A stretch of 64,000 nucleotides of DNA. It comes from Sclerotinia nivalis. Taxonomy: Eukaryota > Ascomycota > Leotiomycetes > Helotiales > Sclerotiniaceae. The notes below the pieces were generated by a model. The model worked only from the letters and a program-made list of their open reading frames with translations. It had not been told where the DNA came from and did not search any database. The stretch is from NCBI GenBank assembly GCA_029531795.1, contig JAPEIS010000004.1:1116001-1180000 (forward strand), given 5' to 3'. Position numbers and translations under genes: made by a program. Shown here piece by piece: positions 1-13,522 of this stretch. Position 1 is the stretch's first letter; the number at the start of each line of letters is the position of its first letter.

Positions 1-1350
1 GAAGGAGAAGGAGAAGCAGTTAACCCAACGCAATGGAGTAGATCAAATTTCTGCTCTCAAAATCTCAGCACTTTTCGAGTCGTTCTCTTTCATCATCTGT
101 TCAGCCTGAGATAGAAGGGCTTTACTTTCCTGCTCTGGGTAAGTACCAACTCTCGATTAGTCCTTTTGCATTCAATGTATGGAGTAATAATGTTATGGAA
201 ATAGTTTAGGTACTTAAACACACGTATACACAGTCGTGATATCCTGCACCTCATTTAGTCCAGAATACTTTATGATCTAGCCGACAGGGAGTTTTAGGCC
301 TTCTAGTCTTCAATACTCTTTCGCCATCTAACCAAAAACTTAGATTATAGCACAAATTTTCTACGGATTATAAATTAGTGTTGAGCGGTGAGATAGTCTA
401 AACTAATCGTAGTGCCAATCTGACATATTTCTTGATGGCCATGCTACGAATCCCAATATCATCACTGGATATATTCTTCCCACACTGCGAATAGTTTGCA
501 CGGTCAAAACAAAGCATCAAATTCGCACCTTGTAAGTCAGCCACAGGAGGTTCATGTGCTCTTCTTTCTAGTTTGAAACATACACTGATAATTATCCTTC
601 TTACAGTCAGAAGGTCGTTGATGCAGGTCTCCAAGATTCCTTACGAAGAACTGCGGTGCAACCACTTGGTCAGTACTTGTATAACTACAACAAACAGCCC
701 AGTCAAGAACTTGACTCACCATTTCCATTGTCCAAACCTAATGCTATCATAACCCGTAGCCATGACAACCTCCGTTAAGATCTTAAAATCATTTATACCG
801 ATCCCTATTACCATCTCAATCACAATGGCCGGGTCCCAAGTCTCTGGCAATGAACCCAGTTGGAAGTGGATATCTCCATTCAACCAAGAGAGAACTCTCA
901 ACCGTTGCAACACGCCTTGGCGACCTAGTACACACCTATGAACTCAATTCCCACTCTATCTCCATTAACAAGATCTTCCGCGACATTCGCTCAATGAAAC
1001 GTTTTAATTAACACGTGATCATTTGACCTTAACCGCCGCGTGGGTGCTACTTACCCACTCCATGAATGATGTGAACTGTAGATGATAAAGACGATTCTGC
1101 ACCGATCCATTTTCTGAATGATGCTGGTTTCGCACTGGATAAATGGATTGTCGCTCCAAATGGCGGTGATCTGAGCTTTGATTGGTGGGATAAGTGAAAA
1201 TATAGTGGGTCGGATGTTTAGCGGGAGGCTAAAGGGGGGACGAAAGCTTACGATCAAGTCTTATTTAACGAATGACAGGTTCGCTAGAAGGATATAATCA
1301 CATTGTATTCTGTATTATCGTCACTTTCATGAAAAGCTGAAACTAGGAGA
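1..1350. other. A+T-rich intergenic, no gene recognised
   Basis: Only short open frames are present and none resembles a known family. The first bases are a short GAAGGA purine run. Nothing else could be supported. Confidence 0.5.
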
Positions 1351-3450
1351 TATAGATTGATTGATTGATTAAATTAACGTTTACACTGAGTCTAAGACTA
1401 TCTAAGACGGCTAGGAGCTTTATAGACTTCTAACAAATAACAAATGGAGAATTGCTGGTCATATTCAGCTGTAGCTAATACAATTTGGGAAGATTGAAAT
1501 GGCCTTAATCTACTAATTTTTGAATAAAGAAAATGAAAACTAATCTTGGAGAACAAAGTCCACCTTACAAATACTCTCGTATATAATAAGGAAAATAACA
1601 AATGAAATATAATATAATTCGAAATTGGAACGATTTACCCCACATAGAAAAGTAAATTGACCAAATTGACCAAATTGACCCAATTAACCATTTTCTTTTA
1701 GTTCATCCTTTTCACCTTCGTCTTCTTATTCTACATTCTCTTGCATCCTAATTAGATACCATGATCTGATAGCTATTTTTGTTTCCTCGATAAATTCAAG
1801 GGTTTTAATGATTCCTACTTTGATATAAAATAGGTATTTCATAGTAAATCGGGAAGTAGAATTGTTTTTCTTGAATATTCTTCTTATTGATTTGTATAAT
1901 GAACAACTGAGTAAGAGATGATTAGGAGATTCTCTCTTTCCACATCTATAATTATTATTTATTGAGATTCCAAATCGTTATAGGTAAGATTTGAAATATC
2001 CATAACCAATTTTAAACTAAAACAAAGTATTAATAGAGTTTCTCTTGGTGTTTTCTGGAATTCCGATCTTTAAGCTAATCTTCCAGAGGTATATTTTCGA
2101 ATAGGCTGAATTAGATGAATAGAAAAGAGTATTCCATTCTTCGGATTTCGTTTTTTTGATATTCATTCCTAAGAAAACAAAGCTAATTTCGTTTAATAAT
2201 GATCTTTGTTTTGTAATTTCTTTTGCTAAAGTATCAACCAATTCGTTTTCTTCAATGGAGGTATACTCTGGAATCCAATTAAGGGAGATTTCCGTTCTTT
2301 TTCTAAGGAGAGTTTTTATAACCTTGATTGCTTTAATTTGGTATATCTGGCCAGGAGTATCAAAGGGTATTTTCAATCGGTATAATCCGGTTTAATTATC
2401 TGAGTAAATTTTGAATTTCTTACCTAATTGAGTAATGGAACTAACATATTCAATTGTTTTAGTGATTTCAAGAAGTTTATTATTGTAGATAAACTGATTC
2501 ACTCCAATATTTATGGTTTCCTAATGTAAAATCTGGCTATTCGATAGAATAATTACAATCCCGATATCAATTCTGATTTTGTCTAAAGTAAATGAAGCAT
2601 TAATATATATTGTAATAATGTTTTTGTATCTATATTTGAATACAAGGTTATGGATAATTGCAATATCCTCTTTTGCTAGCTTGCTGATATTGACTTTGTA
2701 TAGAATATTCCTTTTCCAAGGAGGGAAATGAAAATAATCGATCTTTTCTAGAGTTAAAGGATCGAAATCTTTTTCGATTGAATTCATGATCTTTTCAAGC
2801 TGAGTAAGTTTCAATAATTTCCTTTGAGGGGTTGTTATTGTATTTAGAGCTTTCCTTTCGGTAACTAACTTATTCATAATTGTATTAACAGAATGGAAAG
2901 ACGAGATTTTCAATAATCTAAAAGCATATTGTCTGATTCCAGTGTTTAATCTGATCTCCGGAGGGCATAAAGCGGTTTCCACTTCCATTAGCTTTATTAG
3001 TAATGTTTTGAAGACTTCTAGAATCTTATGTAGAGTAAGATTCTGGAGTAATTGAAGAGTCTTTTTGAACGAGGCTTGATCTTTCCACCAGATGATTAAT
3101 CCGTAATCAACTATACTAATGATACATGCTATATAGAGCTATCTTAATACTTTAGGGCTTAATCTTTTCTCAGTATTGACTAACCTGGTCATTCGATAGA
3201 ATGAAGCCTTAGCTTGAGTTGCTCGAATAGCAATATACTGTTTGAAGTTGAGGCCGGGATCGAACCATATTCCTAACCATCTGACCAATGATGAAGATTG
3301 TACAATCTCAGAATTTGGAAGCTTGATTGAAGCATCTTTAGCGTATTTAGATGTGGCAGGTATAATATTATATTTGTAAATCTATATATTTTTAACAAAA
3401 CTAGTGAGACTACAACTATAAGTAAGAGTACCGAATTCTTACTATGCTTT
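1351..3450 (-). mobile_element. Degenerate Tad1-type LINE relic
   Basis: Read on the minus strand, pieces of a LINE ORF2 appear in order. Around 3290-3000 is the end of the reverse transcriptase, with WLGIWFDPGLNF and, after an in-frame stop, CIISIVDYGLIIWW. At 2988-2521 is the linker to RNase H, and at 2376-2017 the RNase H tail with WIPEYTSIEENELVDTLAKE, close to the WIPGHxGIxGNExAD signature. The copy ends at about 1351 in a GATT repeat, which is the (AATC)n tail on its own strand. Its 3' region resembles that of the better-preserved fragment at 16954-17457 (shared CTAGCCGTC and AGTCTTAGACT). Stops, frame breaks and strong A+T bias indicate an old copy, perhaps mutated by RIP (inference). 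Confidence 0.8.
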
Positions 3451-4755
3451 CCCAAATACCAGATGTCAATTTTAGTATCCTTCGAAAAGGTTACCTCCAG
3501 ACCAAAAACAACCTTTTTATACCCATTATCCTGTTTGCTCCCTAAGCCTACCCGGTATCTCCATCATGCCTTCTGCCCTATAATACCCTATTATAGATTG
3601 ATACATATATCCGTCCTCTCGAACTGTATAGATAGTATCATTGTCGCTGTTATTATACGCTACGCCCCACGGCTTGTACATCATTTCGCATTACCTTGCC
3701 AAATCTCTCCTATATAACAAGACCGATTATATCTTGCAAGCTTTGTTATATCTTAATCCCTAACCAGATAGCTTAAAATACAGCATTTCCAGTTCACTAA
3801 CCAAAGTATAGTTTACAAAATCTATTCCCCCAGTATATAGATTGTAATCGATAATACAAAAGATCGTATATATATATCATAAGATGATCTTTACCAAAAC
3901 TTATCCGTTGTTATAATATTTATTGAATGCTTTATACAAAAATGAAATTTGTTAAAAACATCCCTTTTATTTGTAAATTCCTCCGTTGCCATGATACCGC
4001 TCTTGTACATTCGTAAAGCAAAATGCTAAAAGCGTTTTTTTATCCTTAATCTACTATACCACCACCATCCTCAATTCTCGATTACTCCCCTCAATTATCT
4101 GTAAACTTCCAATTCAGTATATCCACAAATTGTATGCATTATTGGGTTATAAAAACTCTGTACACTAGCGCCCTAGAGGTACCCTATCAATTGCCGGTAC
4201 AACGTTTTCCTTTTCAAACTTTGTTCCTATACAGATTCATAAAGGCAATCTGCTTTGAAATGCTCCTTAAAGCAAATCTTAGGTTTTACATCCCATTACA
4301 GATTCGTAAAGATGGTTCTACTTCGAATTCCATTGTTGTTTTATGATTGTCGGGTAATTTTCATTTCCATTCGATTGATAAATCCTCTGTTTCAGACCTA
4401 ATTTACAATACCTTCACTCCCAGTATTGCTCCTTTTTAAAGCACGATCTTTACCCAGCTCCAATCTGATTCAATCTTGGCTCTGTAAATAAATTACAGGT
4501 TCGTAGGATGCACCACGTACAGATGTTGAATCATCGCATCCCTAGGAGATATAGAGTTGATTTGATAAAGAAGTGAAGATTGAAGAGATTGTAGAGAGCT
4601 TGGATGAAGCTCTCCTAGCTTTTGATGCGATCTAGTGCAGGATCATGTGATTTGAATATGTTCAACAAGATTTATCAATCCAGCGCGACTCCTTTCTCTT
4701 TGCTGCACGGAGAAGGTTGACATCCCTATCTGGGCTCGCTTTTGCCCATTTTGTT
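3451..4755. other. A+T-rich intergenic, no gene recognised
   Basis: No open frame resembling a protein family was found between the LINE relic and the aquaglyceroporin. The right end is the 3' flank of that gene. Confidence 0.5.
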
Positions 4756-6147
4756 TCACACCACTGAGTCTATTTTCTTACTCTTGAGTCCAGGCATAAG
4801 ACGCTTTAGTCCCATCCAAGGAGTATTGATGGGGCTCTCACCAGTGAAAATGAAGACGTCTATTTGATTCATCAAAATCTATCTCTTGAACACCACATCG
4901 GTAAGGAAAGAGGATGAACACATACCATATAACCAACCACCGAACAGACATCCGAAAAACGGCGCTACCATGGGCACCCAAAAATAATAATTGCCAGCAC
5001 TCCAAACTTCGTAGCCATACCCCAGGAAGTAGCTCATTAATCTTGGTCCAAAGTCTCTTGCCAAATTAATGGCATATCCGGTCTCCCCTATCAAGAATTC
5101 ACATTAATGGTTCGGCTATGTACAGTGGGTTCAAAAACTTTACTTACATCCAAAGCAAGCTCCAATACCAAAGATCACGAAGAAAAGTCCGAGTGGGGTA
5201 AGATTTCCAGCTCCCAAATTGCCATTATCTTGTAAAGAGTAGATGCAAAACATAAGGATGGTACTTGCAATAAACTCGGAAAAGAACTGTCCAGTTTTTG
5301 TCATGAATGGGACAGGATATGTACAGAATATGCCTGCAGATGATGTATTTAGGCCCACAGTTCGAATGTTGTGGCCCCCTTCAAATACGTCGATGGCGGA
5401 TTTATAGTTGGCTGTCAGGATTGAAACATTAGATCGCGATTTTCATATCAACTGGGAACAGACATACCATAGACTACACCGGCGCCACACATTGCACCTA
5501 ACACTTGCGCCAGCATATAAATGGGGAATTTACGCCAGGGGAATTTGCGAAAGACACAGTTCGCGAAAGTCACCGCAGGGTTGATATGAGCACCACTGAC
5601 GCCTGACGCATAGACTCCGAGCATAACTCCAATACTGTAAGGTCATGAGCCAGTGCGCCGTTTAGATTAAAACAGGAACGTACCCCCATCCCCAAGATAT
5701 TGATTGATAAGAGCCCTTCTCGCCCGAGCTAAGTACTACTTGCGCAACAACGCCATCTCCGAACAAGATCCTGCTCAAACGTCAACGGTTATGAAACGAA
5801 CAAGAGAATGATTGCCATGCTGCGAAGGCTGAGGGCTGTGCCAATACTAACAAAATGAATACGCCGAAGAATTCCGAAAACGGCTCTCGCATAGCATGTC
5901 GAATTCGACTCCATAACAGATCCGGCTTGGATTGTTTTTCGAGCGCTTGTGGGATCTTATGATCGATTCCAGGTCCATGTTCAGCATAGGCACCGCTACC
6001 TACGCTGGGGATTATATGCATGTTGTGCCCATCCAATGTAGATTCTTGCAATGAGAGGTTTGGTGAAGAGTGTTTGGAGCCCGATACTTCAATATCCTCG
6101 TCATGGCTGACGGTAGGCATTGGCGATACTTGCTTTTCAAGATTCAT
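4756..6147 (-). CDS. Aquaglyceroporin (MIP family), six exons
   Basis: A major intrinsic protein that would let glycerol and other small solutes cross the plasma membrane. Spliced exons are 6147-5852, 5770-5684, 5634-5468, 5411-5148, 5087-4926 and 4859-4756, all GT-AG, giving 359 aa. About 105 residues of polar N-terminal tail precede the six-helix core. The first pore loop reads [12 protein letters not shown] (canonical NPA). The second reads [15 protein letters not shown], with NLA in place of NPA; the Asp after Ala-Arg marks the glycerol-conducting subgroup. The tail ends [10 protein letters not shown], typical of fungal members. The yeast relative Fps1 also has atypical pore motifs. The glycerol kinase gene lies about 2.8 kb away, divergently transcribed, which supports a role in glycerol uptake. 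The first donor (GTTAGT) is the least certain junction. Confidence 0.92.
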
Positions 6148-8934
6148 TGTGACAAATTAAAAGAGTACAACTGCGAAAAAAAACTATTCTCTATATGCAA
6201 TTTTCAATATGAGAAGATTCGAGACTTATACGAGAGGTTAACCTATCAACATGTAACATGAAATTCTGCTCAATGCCGTTATGTATGATCTGAGGGCGCG
6301 GAATAGAGCGCGTTTGTACCCGAAGTTGTCATACTAGTATGAAAATGTGAACAAGATTGGGATGTTGGGACTATTACAGCGCTGTCTGTGATGTAGTAGC
6401 ATACCGAGGAAATAATCTAGCTACTGGGCTTGAGAAGAGCATAGGCTGGCGCTTCCAAGTTACTTCATGAAGTCAAGTTTCCCTATCTGGCAATCTTATC
6501 AAATTTTAGACTTGGCCATCATAATTGCCGAAGTGATGAGAAGACACGAAAGCACTGGTATGCTGTGAAAATTTCTCCCTTGTAAGTGCGGAAAGCGTCT
6601 TGGATGGGATGATTAGATGACTTAGGTTGCGTAAGCCGAGAGATTGCCAAAAGCTGTGAAGCTTCGTTGCATCGGAGCATTCCCATTACGGGAAGGATCA
6701 AGCAATTGCAAGTTCGTGAACATACCAGCGACATATATAACACGCTTTTGTGATAGCTAATAGGGAGTGGCAACACCACAGTATGCGGTGACGAGCTTTG
6801 GGTGACCTGGGAAGGATGCATGCTCATCAATAACTTCAGTCTACCCTTGCTGGTGGTTGACCGCAGTCTTGGTTGCCCGACCCCGCATCAACAATACCAA
6901 TAGAACATTAGTGACAAGCACATGGTGAACGAGATTCGGTCTACAGTCTAGAGTAAGTCGAAAGAAGGTTTGATAAGTTATTAATAAATCTGGCTATCAT
7001 GGCTGAACTAAAAATATCTTCATCACTTGACAAAACCTCCGGAGCTATAATGGTATTTTGGAGAGGGTGGGAGAGTTGGGAGTTGGGAGTAAATTCTCTA
7101 AATCTGGCACATCACACTATCGACTCTGCAAATCTTGCAAGTGAGTGCTGTACTCGTACGAGAATTCGAGTCTAGTCTCGGATGGGCTCATCCTTTGCAT
7201 TCCCTCTCGACTCAATCAATGGCGTGGAAAAGCATGAGGGTTGTAATCAAAGTACCGGTAATGATTGTTAAGATGGAGCTACCAATCAAAACTCATCTTC
7301 CAGGTTAGTGTGGTTGATTTTGACTGCCTGCAGGGTAGATGTTTATTTACCCCAGTCTCCACTGTTTAACCTTATATTACTTCGTATCGCATCGATATCT
7401 TTCCCAGCATGGTAAGGATTCAAATACGCAGTAGATGGAGATAATGCTAGCAAGGGCGGGCGCGTTGGTCTTGCCGATATCTATGCTGGCTGGCTTGCTG
7501 CATGAATGGCGGTTGTACCAACTCGTCGTTAAGATGGAGCGGACGTTCACACATCCACTAAGTACTTGAATGCATGACGTTCTATTCTAGTGAGGCCAAG
7601 CAGATGGCTGGTGGATACCCGAGCTGTTTTGCGAAAGGCTTGAAGGATTATTTGCCATGCCACTAGCGGCCTCTTTCGGAATATGATACGTCAATGGCCT
7701 CCCTTGTATTTTCTGTGCAAATTATTATCTTCGGGTCGATTTCGAATCATCATGCGACCCTCATGATGGATGAGAAAGCTGTGATCAGCTTTGTTATAAT
7801 GATGTGGGCCTTTTGCGCTGTTCCAAGCATTCAAGGATCTTACCGTTGGAATTTTATGGTGGGGCACCATGTGCATAACTGATCCTAAGATAGGAAAACG
7901 TTGAAGTATCCCTAATGCAGATCCAAGCTAAGTGGGGATGCTGGCCCGTTTGTTCTGTTGGCGTTGGTAATCATTTGTGAGTTGAATTAATGGTCAGTTG
8001 GCACTAAAGTTGGTGTACGTGCTCGGGGATGCGGCGCGATTACGGGGTAGTGGAGGCCGTTGCAGCACCATCTCATGAACCGAAAACTTCGCTCGTTCTC
8101 ATGGTTCTAGAACCCTTCCAGAAACGCAATAGTTCTCCCTCTCCATCTTCTATAATAATGACCTTTGCTTTCGTGATGTGACTCCTATGAGCGCAATAAT
8201 CGCAAATAATACCAAATCACAGCATCAGTTCTTATTAGTTCGATTTCATCCCTAGTGTTCCCAAATGTGATGTGCCGATACCTACCGAGGTAGGACCAAA
8301 AATTAAGTATGGTGCTGGAAACTGGTTTGGTTAGAAACCTCAATGGGGACAATCCTCCGGGTGCTTGCCAACAATGTATCGACCTGCATCTGCTGTGCTA
8401 TGTAAGCATCACTTCATTTATTCGAATTCCACTATATATCGAGAATTCCGAGCAGGGGTTCTGGCCTTTGCCCGCAATCGCACGTACCTTGTAGCGATCT
8501 GGGCTAGTTATCGAAGTTAAGTCAGCTCATCTCTGCTCCCTGTCAAATTCGACGGCAGAAATCGAATAATACAAAACTATCAGATATTCTGCCCCGCGAG
8601 TGAATTGACCATTCAGTATGCATCTTGTAATAACTGTGATGGCGTAACGTTACGCTCACTAGCCACTCTATCGGTCGATACCAAGGCAAGAAGAAGGCTT
8701 CATTTCCTGGAACACCAAGTTGGCGGAATTGGCCCCGCTCCTTCTATGCAAGCCATTCGCATTAATTAGCCTTCCTCGACGAGCTGGGGATACCTTGAGG
8801 GATCACATGCTTCAGTTATGTAGAAACTTTGTCCGGATGAGGGGTTCCAGACTTCTTTTCCCATGCCCATCTCTTTCCCGATGGCTACAAAAACCAGAGG
8901 TTTGGCACATCTATTTGCAAACAACACAACCAAT
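6148..8934. other. Shared upstream region of two glycerol genes
   Basis: This 2.8-kb region separates the divergent aquaglyceroporin and glycerol kinase genes and should hold both promoters. Short open frames on both strands look like chance ORFs. I could not identify a specific regulatory site. Confidence 0.5.
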
Positions 8935-10705
8935 ATGAGTGATCACAATTCAGTATCCAGCCATGAGTCCTTCATATCAATATCCAGCCATGAATCTTTC
9001 ATAGGTTCCGTCGACCAAGGCACCACAAGTACAAGGTTTTTGATCTTCAATAGAGACGGCGAGCCTGTTGCTTCGCATCAAGTCGAGTTCTCTCAGATAT
9101 ATCCACAGTCGGGGTTCGTACTCTTGTCTATTCTGATAGTAATGTATGCTAACCAGAAAAGGTGGCATGAGCATGATCCTCTTGAAATTATTGACTCAAT
9201 AGAGGCCTGCATCGAAGGCGCTGTCAAACAGTTCGAAGAAAAAGGCCACTCGGCGAGACAAATCAAAGCCGTAGGACTCACGAATCAACGAGAAACAACG
9301 GTTGTTTGGGACCACGAAACAGGAGAGCCCCTTGCAAATGCCATTGTTTGGACAGATACCAGAAACCAAGCCTTGGTCAGGAAATTAAAAGCCCGACTTG
9401 GATCTGATCAGCTGCAGCGTCTTTGTGGTCTTCCCTTATCGACGTATCCTTCTGTTGGTAAGCTTTTGTGGTTGATTGAAAACAATGGTAAAGTTGCAGA
9501 CGCATATGCTCGTGGTCATTTGGCGTTTGGAACTATCGATTCTTGGGTTGTTTACAAGCTTAATGGCGGACCAAAGAAGAACGTATTCGTCACTGATCCC
9601 ACGAATGCATCTCGTTCAATGTTCATGAACTTACATACTCTCCAGTATGATGAGCAGCTTCTGGATTTCTTCCGATTCGATATGGATAGACTTCAGTAGG
9701 TTCCTTCCATATTTCAATCCGGAGAACGCACTAACGTGGTAGTCTTCCTAAGATTGTCCGCTCCTCAGATCGCGAATCCTTCGGCACTCTTACAACGGGA
9801 ATTTTGAAAGGAGTTCCAATCACGGGTGTATTGGGCGATCAAAGTGCAGCACTCGTGGGGCAGAAGGGTTTCACTCCAGGCAGAGCAAAGAACACGTACG
9901 GAACAGGCTGCTTCCTACTCTACCATGTTGGTGATAAGCCTGTAATCTCTACACATGGGCTTTTGAGTACGGTTGCTTATGACTTTGACGGTAAACCACA
10001 ATATGCTTTGGAAGGAAGTATTGCGGTCGCAGGCTCCAGTATCAAATTTCTTCAAAACAACCTTGGCTTCATCGATTCTTCAGCTAGGGTCAGTCAGCTT
10101 GCCGAGACGGTAGAAGATAACGGTGGTGTCACTTTCGTGACAGCATTCAGTGGATTATTCGCTCCATACTGGTACGACGACGCTCGCGGTACTCTTTGTA
10201 AGATACATTTCGACATCTTATAAACCACAGTACTGACAAGTTGACAGTCGGTATTACAGCGTACACGCAAAAAGGTCATATCGCTCGCGCAACCTTGGAG
10301 GCGACGTGCTTCCAAACGAAAGCCATCTTGGACGCAATGGAAAAGGATAGTGGAAGAAAACTTGCTGAGCTCGCCGTCGATGGTGGCATGAGCAACTCTG
10401 ATCTCTGTATGCAAGTAAGCTCCATCGCCAAACCCCTTTCATCTTGGATAATATCTAAAATGTTTCAGACTCAAGCCGATCTTATTTCGATCCCGGTTGA
10501 ACGACCAAGAATGTTGGAGACAACAGCATTGGGTGCCGCTATAGCTGCAGGATTCGCCGTGGGGGTCTGGGAAACTTTCAACGAATTGAAAAATATTAAT
10601 ACTGTAGGTAAAACTGTATTCCATCCCAAAATCACCCAGGAGGAGAGCAAGGAGAAGTTTTCGCGATGGTCCAAAGCAGTCGAAATGTGTAAGGGTTGGC
10701 TATGA
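8935..10705 (+). CDS. GUT1: Glycerol kinase (FGGY family), five exons
   Basis: Phosphorylates glycerol to glycerol-3-phosphate with ATP, the first cytosolic step of glycerol use. Exons are 8935-9113, 9162-9695, 9743-10197, 10248-10414 and 10469-10705 (523 aa, usual length). Family motifs appear in order: SVDQGTTSTRF (N-terminal phosphate loop), GLTNQRETTVVWD, NAIVWTDTRN, GTIDSWVVYKL, GVLGDQSAALVGQ, KNTYGTGCFLLY, and VDGGMSNSD near the C-terminus. The first intron is only 48 nt, a multiple of three, so an unspliced reading stays open and would insert 16 residues into SGWHEHDP. An in-frame ATG at 8863 exists, but the start at 8935 gives a normal N-terminus. It includes a serine-rich leader with a short duplicated SSHESFI segment. 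The linked aquaglyceroporin gene supports the assignment. Confidence 0.95.
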
Positions 10706-12005
10706 AGGAATTGCCGTGAAAGATTTGAAGAGAGTAAAGGCGAGAAGTTGCAGTGCACTTTTCCGTTCAGAAATTCCCACCAATTGGCTTCTATTACAAA
10801 TATTATCACATGATCTAATCATATCGCCTTGATTTTGTCACGTGATAATGACTCAAGTTACCCACACCTGAGATGCGAGATGAGGTACCTGCATCTCCTT
10901 GATTCTAAAATTTGTTATAACACTGTTTATTGATCGGTAAGTATCGTCCGATGTAACTCTTCTCATCTGATGTAGACACAAGATGAAGTAGTCTTCGTTT
11001 CATGTTAACCGCTGATCTGAAACTGACATAGGGATAATCGGCAATAAGATAAGATGGCAGAATTACTACTATCTATCATTAGCTTTCACGCAAACTCTCC
11101 ACTACCACGGATTTTGGAAATTCGACTTCATAATTTCTATGTGAACTGCGAATATCCCAATATATGTGTGAGAACTTCTATATCAGCAATTTCAACAGCA
11201 GACAAGCTCAACATTGTTGTCCGCAGTATAATTTGATGGATTCAATCTTCTCTAAAGCTTCGGAATTATTGTCTGCAACAGCTCACCATTGCAGAAGCGA
11301 GATTTTCATCTCTTGCAACAGCCGTATCATATCTTAGTACTTGAGACACGTTCATCCCAAGCTACCTATGAAGGTTCCTCATCATGAAGCTCTTTCATCT
11401 CAATTCTCCCACCTGTTGCATCTTTCCCAAGGGTCGTGCTAACGTTGTCCTCCTTGCAATTTATTTTCATCCCATGAGATTATAAGGCTCGGCTACAGTG
11501 ACCTCGAATTGCTTTCCCTTTCTCAAATTTTCCGGGACGAAACTGTAATACAGCCTGTTCAGTTCTCCTGGAAACCGAAGCCATCAATTGGGATGAACAA
11601 ATCAAACAGGCTGATACAACTTCAATTGATGAGCTGCAACTATTGCCTGCAAGTGGGATCGTCAAATCTGGTTAAGACTAAGTTGGGCTTACCATCCATT
11701 GTCGGCTCACGGCACAGATTTGCAGTTGGGGTTCAAGAAGAAAATGTATATGAATGATGGTGTTGCCGCCAAGTATAACATCTTTTTCCCTCATCGATCT
11801 CAATCGTGACTTGCTCAAGCTACACTCCTTTCGTGCGCATTCATTCTTTTTTACTTTTACATTCTCTTTATGCTTTGATAGCACTTTATCCATTCCTTCA
11901 TCCGAAATTATACGACTGTGTCGCTTTTACATACATCAAATATTTTTTAACCCTATATTACGAATCTACTAAATATCATAAAAAAGTCATCATTCCACAA
12001 GCAAA
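10706..12005. other. Intergenic, no gene recognised
   Basis: This 1.3-kb spacer lies between the glycerol kinase and the secreted-protein gene. Short open frames show no family resemblance. The last few hundred bases, with pyrimidine-rich tracts near 11840-11900, are probably the promoter of the gene at 12006. Confidence 0.5.
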
Positions 12006-13522
12006 ATGTTGTTCCAATCAATCACTCTCGCCTTTCTTGCTTCGACTAGCATGGTTCAGGCCCGCGGTCCAAGGAGCCACATAGATATTCACAAGCGCGC
12101 CACAGCAACGAGTTCCGATGATACTAGTCTTACTCTGGCTCAAGAAGCTATTTCAAGCGGATCATTTACTGATGGGCTCAAAGAAATCGGTGGTAATGAG
12201 GCATCTGAAGCTGCGTCTGCCACTTCGCGAAACAACTTCATCAACTTTTGTGCAGGAGACACACTTACCAACGGCCTTCAAATTGTAACAGGGTCTTGCA
12301 ATGGAATCCGTAAGTATCGATCTCCCTCCGATTAATCGTCTTCTTATGTTATTAGCAATGGGCCAAATTCCCGCGAAAACTAAAATGATGTCATCAATAA
12401 TCACATTCCCTTTGGCTGGTAGTGCGACGATCGAATCCGATACAACATTCAATATCACTGTTCAAATGTCCAACATCACTCCAGGTTCCTTCTCTAACGC
12501 TGCTTCTACCTACTTCTCCGCTCCACAGCAGCTTGACTCATCTGGAGTAAGTTTCCTCATCCCCATTACCTAATGTCCCACTTTCTACATAGCCCGCGTC
12601 ACGTTTAACATTCTTCGTTTTCCTCCGAAGCCCATCCGTGCTCGATAATTACTGACATCCTGATGTTGTGTTGTAGGTAGTAATTGGGCATACACACGTG
12701 ACTGTACAGGATATGGGTTCCAGTCTCAACCCAACTGGAGCTTTGGATCCTACTCAATTCGCGTTCTTTAAGGGTATCAATGATGCTGGAAATGGCCAGG
12801 GACTTCTTTCCGCTACTGTTAATGGTGGTTTGCCCGCTGGAAACTATCGTGTATGCACGTTGGCTTCATCAACTAATCATCAGCCTGTAATCATGCCTGT
12901 TGCTCAACGAGGAACCGCTGACGATTGTACTAAATTCACCGTCATCGGATCTGGTACCACTGCAAATGCCGCATCTGACAACGGTAGGTCCAACCTTTCC
13001 TGTCCTCCATGAATGAAATGACATGCTAAGTTTTACCAATTTGAAGGCTCCGGTGGTCAAGCAGCAGCAGCCCTAGCAGCCAGCGCAGTCGCAGCTAGTC
13101 CGGACAACACAGACCCGACTGCGAGCTCTTCGACAAGTTCTACGGTCATATCCGCTTCATCTGCTTCCGAGTGCTCACCACAAGCAACAAAATTTACGAC
13201 CGTTTTTGCTGATCCCGGTGTGGCAACGAGCACATCCTCATCGGTAGCTTTCTCCAGTAGTACAGCAACTGCCACCTCCTCTTCCGCAGCCGCTTCCGTC
13301 TCTGCACTAGGTGGTATAACCGCGCCGGCTGTAACCAGCAGTGGAGATTCAACGCGTCCGTTCTCGGTAAATGGCAACACATTTGTAAATGAAGCTGGGG
13401 CTCTACAGAGAAGTTGCGATATACAATTTAATGCATGTGCGAATGCAGTCAATGGTGGAACCGCCGATGGGTTTGATCTCAGTGACTGCCAGACGCAGGA
13501 GAATACATGTAGAGCTGGATAG
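12006..13522 (+). CDS. Secreted protein of a conserved ascomycete family, low-complexity tail
   Basis: Exons 12006-12309, 12356-12546, 12677-12983 and 13047-13522 give 425 aa. The N-terminus has a signal peptide (MLFQSITLAFLASTSMVQA) followed by a KR site (HIDIHKRA), suggesting pro-peptide cleavage. The core contains GSCNGIPMGQIPAKTKM, VIGHTHVTVQDMG, LPAGNYRVCTLASS and PVAQRGTADDCTKFTV. These are hallmarks of a secreted family that, as I remember, is often mislabelled 'ribosomal protein s17' in fungal databases; no ribosomal domain is visible. An Ala/Ser/Thr-rich stretch (about 300-365) is a likely O-glycosylated linker. It precedes a cysteine-containing tail (RSCDIQFNACANAVN, DCQTQENTC). The function is not known to me. 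Confidence 0.85.

Noticed and set aside
6519..7882. Small ORFs between the glycerol genes
   Set aside because: Overlapping frames on both strands with no family resemblance or splice-supported extension.
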